A DNA stretch of 20,207 nt from Suillus spraguei (GCA_016800925.1 JABCPU010000959.1:1-20207), one strand, 5' to 3'. Shown: positions 1-8,874, counted from the first letter of the stretch. Notes: generated by a model not told the origin, from the letters alone. Numbers and translations: made by a program.

Positions 1-663
1 GCTCACTCTATGAGCGAAGAAACTTCCCTGTTTGAGGACGAGGAGGACCACAGTGAAGACTCTTCCCTGTTTGGGGACGAGGAGGACTGCAATGAAGAGT
101 CTTCGTTATTTGGGAACGAGGAGGACCACACTGAAGAGTCTTCCCTTTTCGGGGACTCTGATCAGACAGACCACTCCATCAACGAAGCGTCGACGCCCGC
201 AAGTTTGCCGCAGGACCGCATGTCGTTACCTAATGTCGGGTTCCAACCTCCTGTGGGGCAGTATTATGCTTGGGCGCCCTCTCATGTCGGGTTACAGCAT
301 CCTGCAGGGCAGCATTATACTTGGACGCCTTCTCATGTCGGGCTACAGTCTCCTGCGGGACAGCATTATCCTTGGATACCCTCTCATGTTGGACTACAGC
401 ATTTTGGGGGCCAGCATTTTGGTATGCAGTCTAGTGTTGAGTTCCAGTCTCCCCCTGGGCCGCATTATCAGTGGATACCGACAAGCCAGGGGGCCAGCGG
501 CACGCCCATGATGTCACCCTCGAACCTGACATATCCCTATGCGATAAACACCGCGTTTCCGCCAAGCACTCAATTTTATCCATCTGCCAACGCGTCCACA
601 GCCCCACCCCTGACCACGTCATCGTTTAGACACCATGCATACATACCAAGGACGGAGAAGTGA
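1..663 (+). CDS. Gene 1, unit A: 3' part of an unrecognised repeat protein (partial at window edge)
   Basis: The frame is open from base 1 and continues to the TGA at 661-663, so this is the C-terminal ~220 residues of a longer protein. Counting from the ATG at base 10, residues 6-48 are four acidic 13-aa repeats (39 bp) of the form SSLFGDEED-x-x-E-E. Residues 74-157 are five 16-17-aa repeats built on P-x-HVGLQ-x-PAGQHY-x-W, with the conserved Val at 76, 93, 110, 127 and 143. A Pro/Ser/Thr-rich tail follows. No signal peptide or membrane segment is visible here. Copies in units B and C show what lies upstream: a conserved N-terminal block, a Pro-rich stretch and a block containing SVESDDLPSLTDAEWKS. 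The ATG at 10 is therefore probably internal. Unlike B and C this copy has no frameshift in the visible part. I do not recognise the family. The composition suggests a disordered multivalent protein (inference). Confidence 0.7.
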   Translation, partial: AHSMSEETSLFEDEEDHSEDSSLFGDEEDCNEESSLFGNEEDHTEESSLFGDSDQTDHSINEASTPASLPQDRMSLPNVGFQPPVGQYYAWAPSHVGLQHPAGQHYTWTPSHVGLQSPAGQHYPWIPSHVGLQHFGGQHFGMQSSVEFQSPPGPHYQWIPTSQGASGTPMMSPSNLTYPYAINTAFPPSTQFYPSANASTAPPLTTSSFRHHAYIPRTEK

Positions 664-1262
664 ACAGAAAGCTAAGAGGATTCGAGGATTCGAAAGACGG
701 TGTGTGACGTAGATAGGGATCTCAATGTTATATGTCGCATAAATTACTTATTCATTCCTTGAGGGGTGCTACTGTGTACACACGGTATATTCGGATCGAG
801 GTCGTAACTATATATTGGAGAAAGACAAGAATAAAAATACAGGAAGGGTTACGATGGCAATAAACAAATAAGGAAGCTTTTGAGCATCCCTGGTACTGCC
901 GCCACTCGATGAAACAGGCAATTAACACTTGTTAACCTAGTCATGAATCTTAGAATAACCCATAACCCAAGAAAATTGAGTGATTGGACGAAGACCAGGA
1001 AAATGTGATCAAATGGCCAGACTACGAATTGGCAACGAAGAAAAATTTAGGTTGGATGTTAAGAACAAGGGTCGGAGAGAATAGGACGATGTGTTCAGCT
1101 GGACTCTCAAGGAAAATGTGGGGCGAGGGAATAGATGCGAAGGCTGTAGAATTGGGTCAGCCCAGGGGAGCACAGGAACGCATGCTTGCAAAATTTCATA
1201 ACCGCGATGGCGAGTGATTAATGCAGATGACAGACGTGAGTACATTGTGTAAAGAGAGCGTC
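664..1262 (+). other. Gene 1 3' flank and intergenic spacer, unit A
   Basis: The first ~200 bases after the stop are clearly related to the sequence after gene 1 in units B and C, including the pattern around ATCTCAATGTTAT, a run around GAGAAAGA and the GGTTACGATGGCAATAA block. This looks like transcribed 3' UTR. An AATAAA at 830-835 could be the polyadenylation signal; B and C have lost it by substitutions. From about 900 the A copy diverges strongly from B and C, with only short similar blocks such as GGAAAATGTGG near 1111. No ORF beginning with ATG and showing coding character was found. Confidence 0.5.
830..835 (+). terminator. Possible polyadenylation signal AATAAA of gene 1 (unit A)
   Basis: AATAAA lies 167 bases after the gene 1 stop. 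The aligned positions in units B (around 6560) and C (around 12010) no longer read AATAAA, which fits A being the active copy. A six-base motif is weak evidence by itself. Confidence 0.3.
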
Positions 1263-1284
1263 GGCGCTTAATCTGCACAGCTAG
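1263..1284 (+). promoter_or_regulatory. Conserved 22-bp block upstream of WD40 gene, unit A
   Basis: The core GCGCTTAATCTGCACAGC, preceded by G and followed by TAG, is identical at 1263-1284, 6940-6961, 12612-12633 and 16491-16512. The sequence around it differs much more between copies, especially between A or D and the others. It lies 171-204 bp upstream of the split start codon in the four copies. No TATA box is evident. The position suggests a core promoter or factor-binding site; the function is inferred. Confidence 0.5.
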
Positions 1285-1433
1285 TGCTGAAGCTGTGAAG
1301 TGAACATGATATCATACAGGGAATACGCAGCAACTACCTCCCTCCTGATTTGAATATCTATTAAACGAAACACGCTCTCCGTCTTCCGTTCCGTATTCAT
1401 CCTTCTGTATACACCTCAGGTGTCTGTATTCTG

Positions 1434-3075
1434 AGTAAGTGATGAACTTGTATGGGATTCGATGGCAAGAGCTAAAATTATCACCTATCCATTAAGTGAA
1501 TACCGAACCAAAGCCTTGCCCGTGCCGAAAGATCAAAGTAAAGCACGGCATCAGAGACATCCTACGCCTGCCCTGTGAACAGCGGATAATCAGCTATTCA
1601 TGGGATGGGTCGTTTCGAGTCTGGGACTTGGAGAGGGGTATGCAGGTTGGGGAGGAATGGGAGGACAAAGATGATGGAGTGCAGACCGTGGCATTATCGC
1701 CGAACGGCAAGACTGTGATAACCGGAAGTAGGGATGGCGCAGTCAAATTGTGGAACGTCGAAACGGGCAAGGTTATCAAGACGTTGACGGGGCATACAAA
1801 GGAAGTGTATTATGTATGCTGGAGTCCGGATGGAAGGCGAGTGGTGAGTGCATCTGAAAATGGAACCTTCAGAGTATGGGATGTCAAGAGCGGAGAAACT
1901 ATCCTTGGACCAATCCACGCAGGACGATACCTGAACACGGTTTGCTACTCACCCGATGCCAAGATGATCGCCACAGGCGGAAACAAACTGAAAATCTGGG
2001 ATGCCAAGTCGGGCGAATTGCTCAAAACAATCGACTGTTATTGTCGGTGCATGGCATGGACCTTGAATGGAAAAACACTTTTCGCAGGATGGTTCAAGAT
2101 CGACACAGCCACATGGACTATTCTTGATACTAAGCGCCAAAACCTTCCCCATACCGTTTCGCTACACCCCAACGAGCGCATCCTCGCAAGTACATCATAC
2201 CTGTTCAAGACAGCGCAACTGTGGACTACTGAAAGCAATCAACTCATCGGAACACCACTTCCTCATGAAGATAATGTGCGGTCCGCGTTTTTTTCTGCAG
2301 ATGGAAAGTTGCTAGTCACTAGCTGCAACGACGGTCACCTATACACATGGGATGTTCCTGCTATCATCAAAGAAGCTGGCTTTGCATCAGATATTGTAAG
2401 TTTTAGTACATTTCATTCTCAATTGCACTGACAGTGGATTGGTCCCCCAGGTTAACATTACACCGCGACCAGCCAAAGGTACCCGAATACCTCCAGGGTT
2501 TTTCGACGATGCACTGCGAGAGGCCAACGTATGTGATCTTCATCTATTATTCAATACTTTGACTGATATGATGTCAGTTGCGCATTCATCTATCCCAATC
2601 CCGTGGGTCACACAACCACCCCACTCCACCACTGCATCGACGCATCTTCAGTACCTTTTCCTCATTCTTACGCCGCTCCAAGCCACATGGAACAACTGAG
2701 CGCAACACCCGATTTCGATCCCGACCTTCCAGCTGGACTTGGAACCTATCTGATGTGCTACGCAGACGAGATAGATCGGACATTGAGTTGCAAGAGGTCC
2801 CTCACACAGCAGGACAGCCCGTGCGTTTTTTTTTGTGGTTTTTTTATCGCTGACTCGTTGTCGTACAGAGAAATTATCACGCTAGAAAGAAGAAAGCTGC
2901 TAGCCCATCTCGACCTCCCAATACTCATACCACACAACCTAACTTAGCAACCCAGAGCGCCACGCCAACAGCAGGAACGAGTTCAAGTCCTCGTGTTACC
3001 ATTTCTGGATGGCGCGCTCATCTTGTGGGCTGGCTTTGCTGCGTGCCCATTCAGAACACAAATGATCAACCATAG
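1434..3075 (+). CDS. Gene 2, unit A: intact seven-blade WD40 protein (475 aa, 5 exons)
   Basis: Exons are 1434, 1497-2395, 2451-2528, 2578-2820 and 2869-3075 (TAG). All four introns (62, 55, 49, 48 bp) have GT donors (GTAAGT, GTAAGT, GTATGT, GTGCGT) and AG acceptors, and the frame stays open throughout. WD blades end in RVWD (41-44), KLWN (84-87), RVWD (126-129), KIWD (166-169), a degenerate fifth, QLWT and YTWD, about residues 20-295. The tail (301-475) holds PPGFFDDALREAN, an Arg/Ser/Thr-rich basic region and a short hydrophobic end with GWLCC. Such tails are known to me from Boletales WD40 families. WD40 propellers are protein-interaction scaffolds, and no enzyme domain or NACHT is attached here. 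No ATG precedes residue 49 in the genomic frame: codon 1 is a GTG preceded by TAA, but splicing at 1434|1497 makes it ATG. It is the only undamaged copy of four. The partner and pathway are unknown. Confidence 0.85.
1435..1496 (+). other. Intron splitting the start codon of the WD40 gene (A|TG), unit A
   Basis: The donor GTAAGTGATG follows an A at 1434. The acceptor CATTAAG ends at 1496 and the next exon begins TGAATACC. Splicing therefore creates ATG AAT ACC in the WD40 frame. The same architecture is present in unit B (intron 7143-7199) and unit C (intron 12817-12875), where the product begins MNSE. In unit D the donor is kept but the acceptor AAG has become AAA, so that copy could only use the downstream ATG at 16753. 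The branch site is probably in the GCTAAAA / GCTGAC region about 25-30 bases before the acceptor. Confidence 0.65.
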
Positions 3076-3714
3076 CTTCCGGAGTGGTTTGATCGAGCGG
3101 CTGGTAGGTCGGGCTGTGACGGTGAAGGGCATCCCTCTTACTTGCCTCAGCATCTGTAATACTGTTAGATCATGAATGGTTCCCGATGCTTGCCCACCTC
3201 GTACTTGTCTGTGTGCGTCGCAGTATTCTTTGATAAGACTAGGGCCCATTAGATTTCACACGAGGATGTTTGACTGATAGCTGTCACCAGTGAAGATACA
3301 GAGAGCTCATGGTGATCATGAGTTCCGGGTGGCTCGTATTGAGAACTGAAATAGAGTCAGGAATGTGGCAGCGCTGTAAGTAGACGAAACTCAGTGCAGA
3401 AAATTGTAGGACGACTTACCTTCATAGAGGGAGGCTAGTGGCCACTGACAAGGACGGTGACAGACTTGCTAGGCCCGGACTGTCCATTTGATAAGAGGCA
3501 CCTTTTTGGTGGAGGGTAGAGTTAGAGGAACCAATTCCTTTGCTTACAGACGAAATGACTTGCTGGCCCTTGGGAAAACAGCCTCGCGGAAGTAGGTGCG
3601 TCCATCAAAGTCTATTTCAATTTCCTGTGATTTGTCTTCCCGGGCCCACAGTCACCGCGCAGCATACATGCTCTTCTCGACTTTTACACGCGTCACCACC
3701 GAAAACACACTTAT
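3076..3714. other. Non-unit DNA after the WD40 gene of unit A; no confident gene
   Basis: Similarity to units B and C stops within a few bases of the WD40 stop codon. This stretch has no counterpart downstream of the B or C genes. On the minus strand there is one good intron-like pair, a GTAAGT donor near 3420 and a TTACAG acceptor near 3374, giving about 46 bp. The flanking frames contain stops, and a minus-strand stretch near 3430-3500 reads SGPSKSVTV in a short frame. This may be a remnant of a spliced minus-strand gene, but I cannot assemble one. Confidence 0.35.
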
Positions 3715-4212
3715 TTAGAATAAGAACGCAAGTAAGCCCGCAGCAGCCCCTGCAGCTAGCCCGAGCACCAGCTCCGCCTCTGTTCGTCCTGCAGCGCTAG
3801 AGGTTGTAGCTTCTGAAGTTCTGCGTTCATCATGCTCGATGCCAGAGACCCACTGGATGAAGGAGGCGTCACAGTCACTGTGACGCCTCCTTCATCCAGT
3901 GGGAGGAACCATGCCGATGGAAGTAGGTATGCCGGTAGTGATGGATGAGAGCATGCTCTGCAAAGCTGACAACTCAGACGAGAGGAAAGTGAGGGAAGAA
4001 GTAAGGTATCAGCTGTGGTATCAAAAGAGATGGTACTGAAAGGAAGGCCGCTGGATCTATATGAGGGTTATACATGAGTTTTGTTGTTTTGATTGAGTTT
4101 AAAGTGAAGTAGGCACAAAGAGAAAGTCACATACCCTTTCTGGGCAGGATCACGCTACATAGTTGTTGCTTGCGATGAATGAAAACACAAGGGCGGACGC
4201 TGTGAATTTCAT
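3715..4212 (-). pseudogene. Decayed gene for a small secreted GPI-anchored Ser/Thr-rich protein
   Basis: Read on the minus strand, the ATG at 4212-4210 sits in a good context (CACCATG) and starts a signal peptide, MKFTASALVFSFIAS. A 78-bp intron with a GTATGT donor (4134) and an ATAG acceptor (4057) is plausible. Downstream the sequence reads SSELSALQSMLSSITTGIP, then VTVTPPSSSGSLASS in another frame, then TSEATTSSAAG and a hydrophobic C-terminus with GLAAGAAAGLLAFLF before TAA at 3717-3715. This order (signal peptide, Ser/Thr-rich stalk, hydrophobic end after small residues) is that of fungal GPI-anchored wall proteins. It is broken: TGA follows SNNYVA in exon 1, the stalk needs two frame changes, and a TGA sits inside the inverted repeat at 3849-3903. 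It is absent from units B-D. The exact family is not identified; a recent loss of function is likely. Confidence 0.6.
3849..3903. repeat. Perfect 27-bp inverted repeat with 1-bp spacer
   Basis: The left arm 3849-3875 begins CCCACTGGATGAAGG and ends GTCACAGT. After a single C at 3876 the right arm 3877-3903 is its exact reverse complement, beginning ACTGTGAC and ending CCAGTGGG. The 55-bp palindrome lies in the stalk region of the GPI-protein pseudogene and introduces a stop in its main frame. Base 3848 (A) and base 3904 (A) do not pair, so the arms end there. Confidence 0.95.
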
Positions 4213-4796
4213 GGTGAAGCGATGTTCACTTGTGCGCGAGAAATATGGCTAACGTTGATCGATTCATTGATGACATGAGAGCTGGCGGACAACTTTTCAA
4301 TGAGCCGCGCTATAAGATAAGTCTGCTTTTGTAACTGGGGTAAATTTATCGTTAGCTAATGATGATATTTGGATAACATTAATCGGACTTTCAATAAGTA
4401 ATTACATAATACGACCGTGTGCAATGAGCATGGCTTCGCACCTTTTTCGATTCTCGATGGTGAGACACTCATTTTTACTTTCATTTTTCATATGATACTG
4501 ACTACTATAATACTTAGTACCTGCACACAGATAGCTCGTTCTGGAGTCTTCGATGAGACTCAAGACCGAGCACGGCATACCTACATACATTCATCATAGA
4601 CTCCCATTCCTGCTCTCCAACAAAATCCTGATGGTCACATCAATAATAAGTCTGCCAGGGATGTATATGGTCAGATGGGAGCGAAATTCAGAGCGAGTAC
4701 ACAACGAAAGAATGTTCCAGCATTATTAGGACCAATGCATATCTCGCCCACAACTAAACATATGCAGTAATTCCCTCTTTGGGATGCGAATGATTT
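4213..4796. other. Spacer between the GPI pseudogene and gene 1 of unit B
   Basis: Unit similarity with C begins near 4395 (AGTAATTACATAATA, compare 10408) and becomes strong from about 4770 (TTTGGGATGCGAATGAT, also near 10498). B contains about 100 extra bases around 4610-4740 that C lacks. The stretch is AT-rich, with no convincing ORF, RNA gene or repeat. The minus-strand part just above 4212 would be the promoter of the GPI pseudogene; no clean TATA box is visible. Confidence 0.4.
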
Positions 4797-5297
4797 TTGT
4801 CGGCTGTGAAGTTGAAGTCGAGTTGCTGTTACGCACTATTACACAATATATATTGCTTGTGCCGAGAATGCTCAACTTGGGATACCACCTTGTCTGCACG
4901 CGGCAGCGTGTTCACCATAGTCTCACTCGCAGCATTCAAGTTGTGCGATATGCCCACAAGTACTATCTTTTTTTTTTCTCGCTTTCAACCCGATGACACG
5001 GTAATGTATTTCAGACAAGAAACCAAAGTTCCCAGATATCAATTTCATACACTTTAACCCAACTTCGAAGGGTTTGAGTGCCGGGGCCACTACGACTCGC
5101 GAATACAAGAGGCAAAAACAACTGTACAAGAGTATAGAGGGCGGGTTTCTGCAATACATCCCTGAGCCTGAGGTTTTGGAGCCAGGCTCGAGTCACGGTG
5201 GCCTGCAGCAAGAGTCCGTCATCGTATGTCCACCCATTGGCACACCAACTTGAACATCTTCCATCTCCGTTTCCACCAGCACCACCGCAATCTCTAT

Positions 5298-5412
5298 CGC
5301 TGCCGCCATCTCGACCGCTGCCGCCATCTCGACCGCTGCTGCCATCTCGACCGCTGCTGCCATCTCGACCGCTGCTGCCATCTCGACCACTGCTGCCATC
5401 TCGACAGCTGCC
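5298..5412 (+). repeat. 18-bp minisatellite, six copies plus a partial one
   Basis: The unit is CGCTGCYGCCATCTCGAC, with starts at 5298, 5316, 5334, 5352, 5370 and 5388 (the last begins CAC). It is part of the Pro-rich coding region of gene 1 and gives a six-residue repeat such as RPLLPS. At the equivalent place unit C has only about one unit, so the array expanded after duplication or shrank in C. Confidence 0.9.
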
Positions 5413-5545
5413 ACCACCACCACCACCACCCCTCCATCACCGGCATTACCTCCCACTCCTCCATCTCCATCTCCATCTCCTCCATCTCCATCTCCATCTC
5501 CTCCACCACACCACCACCACCTCCATCACCACCTCCACTTCACTT
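5413..5545 (+). repeat. Simple-sequence tract: CAC triplets and CTCCAT hexamers
   Basis: A (CAC)n run near 5413-5431 is followed by CTCCAT arrays at about 5457-5507, organised in a 21-bp higher-order unit (CTCCTCCATCTCCATCTCCAT spans 21 bases) and then further CAC-rich sequence. It encodes His/Leu- or Pro/Ser-rich residues depending on frame. It is much shorter in unit C (about 11050-11080). Confidence 0.85.
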
Positions 5546-6418
5546 TCACCTCGCCGCCGCTTCATCCCGATCATCGGCCGTCTGCATGCAATCCCGGACT
5601 GGGACACTGCAAGCATTTCCAGTGTGGAGTCAGATGACCTACCATCTCTGACGGACGCAGAGTGGAAGAGCTTGGAAGATAGTCAGTACAGGTTGAACCC
5701 TTTATGGCCTGAGAAAATTTCAGACTCGCTCCCCCCCGAACTCCAACAGCTCCTACTACCACGTCCGGCCCATCCTCAGCATCTACGAGACAACCAAGCC
5801 GATCTGGTTAGGGATTATGAGAAAGATCACTTCATCAGCGGAGAATCTTCACTGTTCGGGGACGACGAGAATGACCACAGCGAGAGTCTTCCATTTTTGG
5901 AGACTCGGATCAGAGAAACCACTTTATCAGCGAAGCATTGACATCACCAAGTTTGCCGCAGGATCACATATCGTTGCCTAATGTCGGGTTCCAGCCTCCT
6001 ACGGGGCAACATCATGCATGCACACCTCTCATGCCGAGCTACAGCCTCCTGCAGGGCAGCCTTTTGCTTGGATACCACTCATGCCGGACTACAGCATCCC
6101 AGGGGCCACCATGTTGCTCGGATACCACCTCATGTCGGACTACAGCATCCCAGGGGCCAGCATGTTGCTCGGATGCCCCCTGGTGTCATGATCCAGCCTC
6201 TGCCTGGGCCGCCTTACCATTGGATACCTCCAAGTCAGGAGACCAGTGGCATGATTATGATGCCACCTCCCAACATGACATATCCCTATGCCATAATCGC
6301 CGCATTTCCGCCAAGCGCTCCATTCCATCCATCCGTCAATACTTCCGCAGCTCCACCCCCGAGCACGTCATCGTTTGGGCATCGTGCATACAGCACGAAG
6401 AAGCATACAAAAGGCTGA

Positions 6419-6939
6419 GGAGGAGAGGAAGATTAGAAAGATGGTGTGATGTAGATAGTATCTCAATGTTATGTCGCACAGATTATTCATTCCCCAAAGG
6501 GTATGCTATTGTGTATGACAGTATTTTAATCGTGATTGTGCCTGCATAGGATAGGAGAAAGACAAAAACGAGGAAGGGTTACGATGGCAATAAGCCAAAG
6601 TGGAATGAAATCTAAACCAGGAAGCGACATAAGGGAGACAGGCCGCAGGAGGTCTTGGGACAGAATGAGGAAGATCACAGTACGAGTTGGGTATAGGTGA
6701 ACAAAGCAGCGGATTGTGAATAGCTTCACATTTCCAGCCCTGAAAATGTGGCTGTATATCGGCACGCCTATAAACAAGATTAGTGAGAGTTCAACAACCA
6801 ATGGGACACGATGCACCTCGATAGCACCCTCAAGGGAAATGTGGAATCGATACGAAGCCTGTAGAATTGGATTAGCCTAGGGAAGCACAGTAATGCATCT
6901 TGCGGGATTGCACGATGGCGAGGGGTAAAAAGATCGTTG
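6419..6939 (+). other. Gene 1 3' flank and spacer, unit B
   Basis: Very similar to the same interval in unit C, including the run around TACGATGGCAATAAG and the CAGGAGGTCTTGG region. Both strands contain short open frames that are alike in B and C, but the likeness is at the DNA level and the frames are not shared with unit A, so I do not call them genes. Confidence 0.4.
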
Positions 6940-6961
6940 GGCGCTTAATCTGCACAGCTAG
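6940..6961 (+). promoter_or_regulatory. Conserved 22-bp block, unit B
   Basis: Identical to the block at 1263-1284. It lies 202 bp upstream of the split start base at 7142. Confidence 0.5.
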
Positions 6962-7141
6962 CTCTGAAGTTGTGAGTGGCGGTGCCACCGGAACACGAGA
7001 ATCGTACAAGGAAGACGCACATGTAGAAGACTTCAACAACGGCCTTTCTCCTGACTTGAATCTCTATCGAACGAAACACCCACTCGGTCTTCTGTTCCGC
7101 ATTGGTCTTTGTGTGTACACGTCTAGTATCTGGATTCAAAG

Positions 7142-8874
7142 AGTAAGTGATGGACTTGTGGGATTTGGTGAAAACTGAAATTATTACCCACCCATTAAGT
7201 GAATTCCGAAGCTAAAATCATGGGAAACCCGGCCTCTACAAAGCACGAAGAATCAAAGTAAAGAACGATATCGATCGCATCCTACGCCTGCCTGGTAGAC
7301 AGCGAACTATCGTCTATTCAGGGCGGGATGGGTCGTTTCGAGTGTGGGGTCTCGAAAGGGGCATGCAGGTTGTGGAGGAATGGGAGGACAGTGAACTTGA
7401 AGTATCTGCCATGGCAGTATCACCGGACGGCAAGATCGGGCGTGATGGTGGCGCAGTCGGATTATGAAACGTCGACACGGGCAAGGTTATCAAGTCATTG
7501 ACAGGGCATACAAGAGAAGTGAGATCTGTGTGCTGGAGTCCCGATGGAAGGCGAGTGGTGAGTGGATCCATTGATGGAACATTCAGAATATGGGATGTCA
7601 AGAGCGGAGACACTATCATCGGACCAATCTACGCAGGGCAAGAGCTGTACGCGGTTTGCTACTCACCGATGCCAAAATGATTGCCAGCGGCGGAAACAAA
7701 CTGAATGTCTGGGATGCCAACACAGGCGAATTGTTCAAAACAATCGACTGTTTTTGTTCGTGCTTGGAATGGACCTTCGATGAAAAAAACACTTTTCTCT
7801 AATGATTTCAAGATCGACACAGCCACATGGACAGTTCTTGATGGGCCCCAGGACTTCGTCAATGCCATTTCACTATCTCCCAATGAGCACATCCTCGCAA
7901 CTACATCATTCTTTGAAAAGACAGCACAACTGTGGAATACCGAAACCAATCAACCCATCGGAACACCACTTCACCATGAAGACCACGTAAACTCCGCTAC
8001 TTTTTCTGCAGATGGAAAGTTCCGAATCGTTCGCTGCTACCGCCACCTATACACATGGGATGTTTCCGCTATCATTGAAGAAGCTGGCCTTCCATCAGAT
8101 ATTGTAAGTTTCAATGCATTTCATTCTTAATTCCACTGACAGTGAATCTGGTCCCCTAGGCTGATGTTACACTGCGACCAGCCCAAAGATCAGAGGTGCT
8201 CCCAGAATACCTCTAGGGTTTTTCGACGATGCACTGCGAGAGGCCAATGTATATTATTTCTATCTATTATCCAACGTTTTGACAAATACCTTGTCAGTCG
8301 CGCATTCGTCTATCCCAATCCAATGGGCTACATAACCACCCCACTATAGCACCACATCAACACGCCCTCGGTCTTCGTTCCTCATTTTGGCGCCGCTTCA
8401 AGTCACACGGGACAACTGAGTCAGACACCAAATCTCGATCCCAATCTTTCAGCTGGACTCAAGTATCTGGTATACTGCACAGACGAGATGGATCAGACAT
8501 CCTGTTACGAGAGATCAAGGTCCCTTGCACAGCGGGCAAGCCCGTGCGTTTTCCTCCCTCTTTTGCAGTTCTTCGCCACTGACTCTTTCTCATACAGAGG
8601 AACTATCTTGCGAGAAACAAGCCAGCCGCCGGCTCGGCTCGACCTTCCAATACTCATACTACGCAGCAACATACCGCAACAACACAGAGCATCCCACCAT
8701 CTTCACAGCAACTACCTTCAACTGCTAATACTTCGACACCTGGTGCTGCTGAGGCAACAAGAACAACTTCGCGTCCTCGCATCACCATCGCATCACCACA
8801 GATTCCGGATGCGTGCTCGTTTCATGCTGTGGATTTGTTGCATACCTATTCAACACATCAGTGGTCAACATTAA
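7142..8874 (+). pseudogene. Gene 2, unit B: WD40 pseudogene
   Basis: The copy keeps the split start (A at 7142, intron 7143-7199), seven blades and the tail down to a TAA at 8872-8874. Aligned by eye with unit A it has several independent lesions. A deletion near 7246 shifts the frame after MNSEAKIMGNP. About 9-12 bases are missing near 7435. A TGG to TGA nonsense change sits at 7465-7467, in the KLWN position of the second blade. One base is missing near 7666 (TCACCGATG), one is added in the A-run at 7783-7789, one is missing in the small exon near 8190, and an extra stretch lies near 8790 in the last exon. The later introns still show good signals, for example GTAAGT after ATT near 8103. 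Each part still translates well in pieces, such as TGHTREVRSVCWSPDG, which points to recent inactivation. Confidence 0.85.

Larger units (their letters stand above)
4797..6418 (+). pseudogene. Gene 1, unit B: frameshifted copy of the repeat protein
   Basis: An upstream exon ending near 4959 reads TIVSLAAFKLCDMPT. A 55-bp intron follows (4960-5014, acceptor TTTCAG), then KKPKFPDINFIHFNPTSKG, TTTREYKR and LYKSIEGGFLQY. Next come a long Pro/Ser/Arg-rich low-complexity region, SVESDDLPSLTDAEWKSLED, SSLFGDDEND, and VGLQHPRGQH-type 17-aa repeats, ending at TGA 6416-6418. Comparison with unit C shows at least three indels: one extra base around 5213-5245, one missing base at about 5885 (GCGAGAG against GCGAAGAG) and one missing near 6027. 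These break the frame. The long frame from 5198 begins with GTG, not ATG, and is only an internal segment. The true first exon is not certain. The family is unrecognised. Gene 2 follows about 720 bp downstream in the same direction. Confidence 0.6.

Noticed and set aside
984..1217. Plus-strand open frame of 77 codons before the WD40 gene of unit A
   Set aside because: It begins with a non-ATG codon, lies in the promoter spacer and is not conserved as a frame in B, C or D.
1497..2395. HNWD-type WD40 repeats (nearly identical blades that shuffle in fungal incompatibility genes)
   Set aside because: The blades here are diverged from one another at DNA and protein level, and there is no NACHT or HET domain in the window.
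5298..5412. Regular short repeats that could suggest a CRISPR array
   Set aside because: The repeats are directly adjacent with no unique spacers, inside a eukaryotic coding region.
5193..5456. Minus-strand open frame rich in Val, Ala, Glu and Met
   Set aside because: It is the reverse reading of the 18-bp minisatellite; its regularity comes from the DNA repeat.
6526..6816. Minus-strand open frame with a similar frame in unit C (11952-12173)
   Set aside because: The likeness is at the DNA level between recent duplicates of a 3' flank. The frame starts and ends differ and unit A has no counterpart.
8488..8874. Plus-strand open frame of 128 codons in the tail of WD40 unit B
   Set aside because: It reads through intron 3 of the WD40 pseudogene in a mixed frame; only its end matches the true tail.
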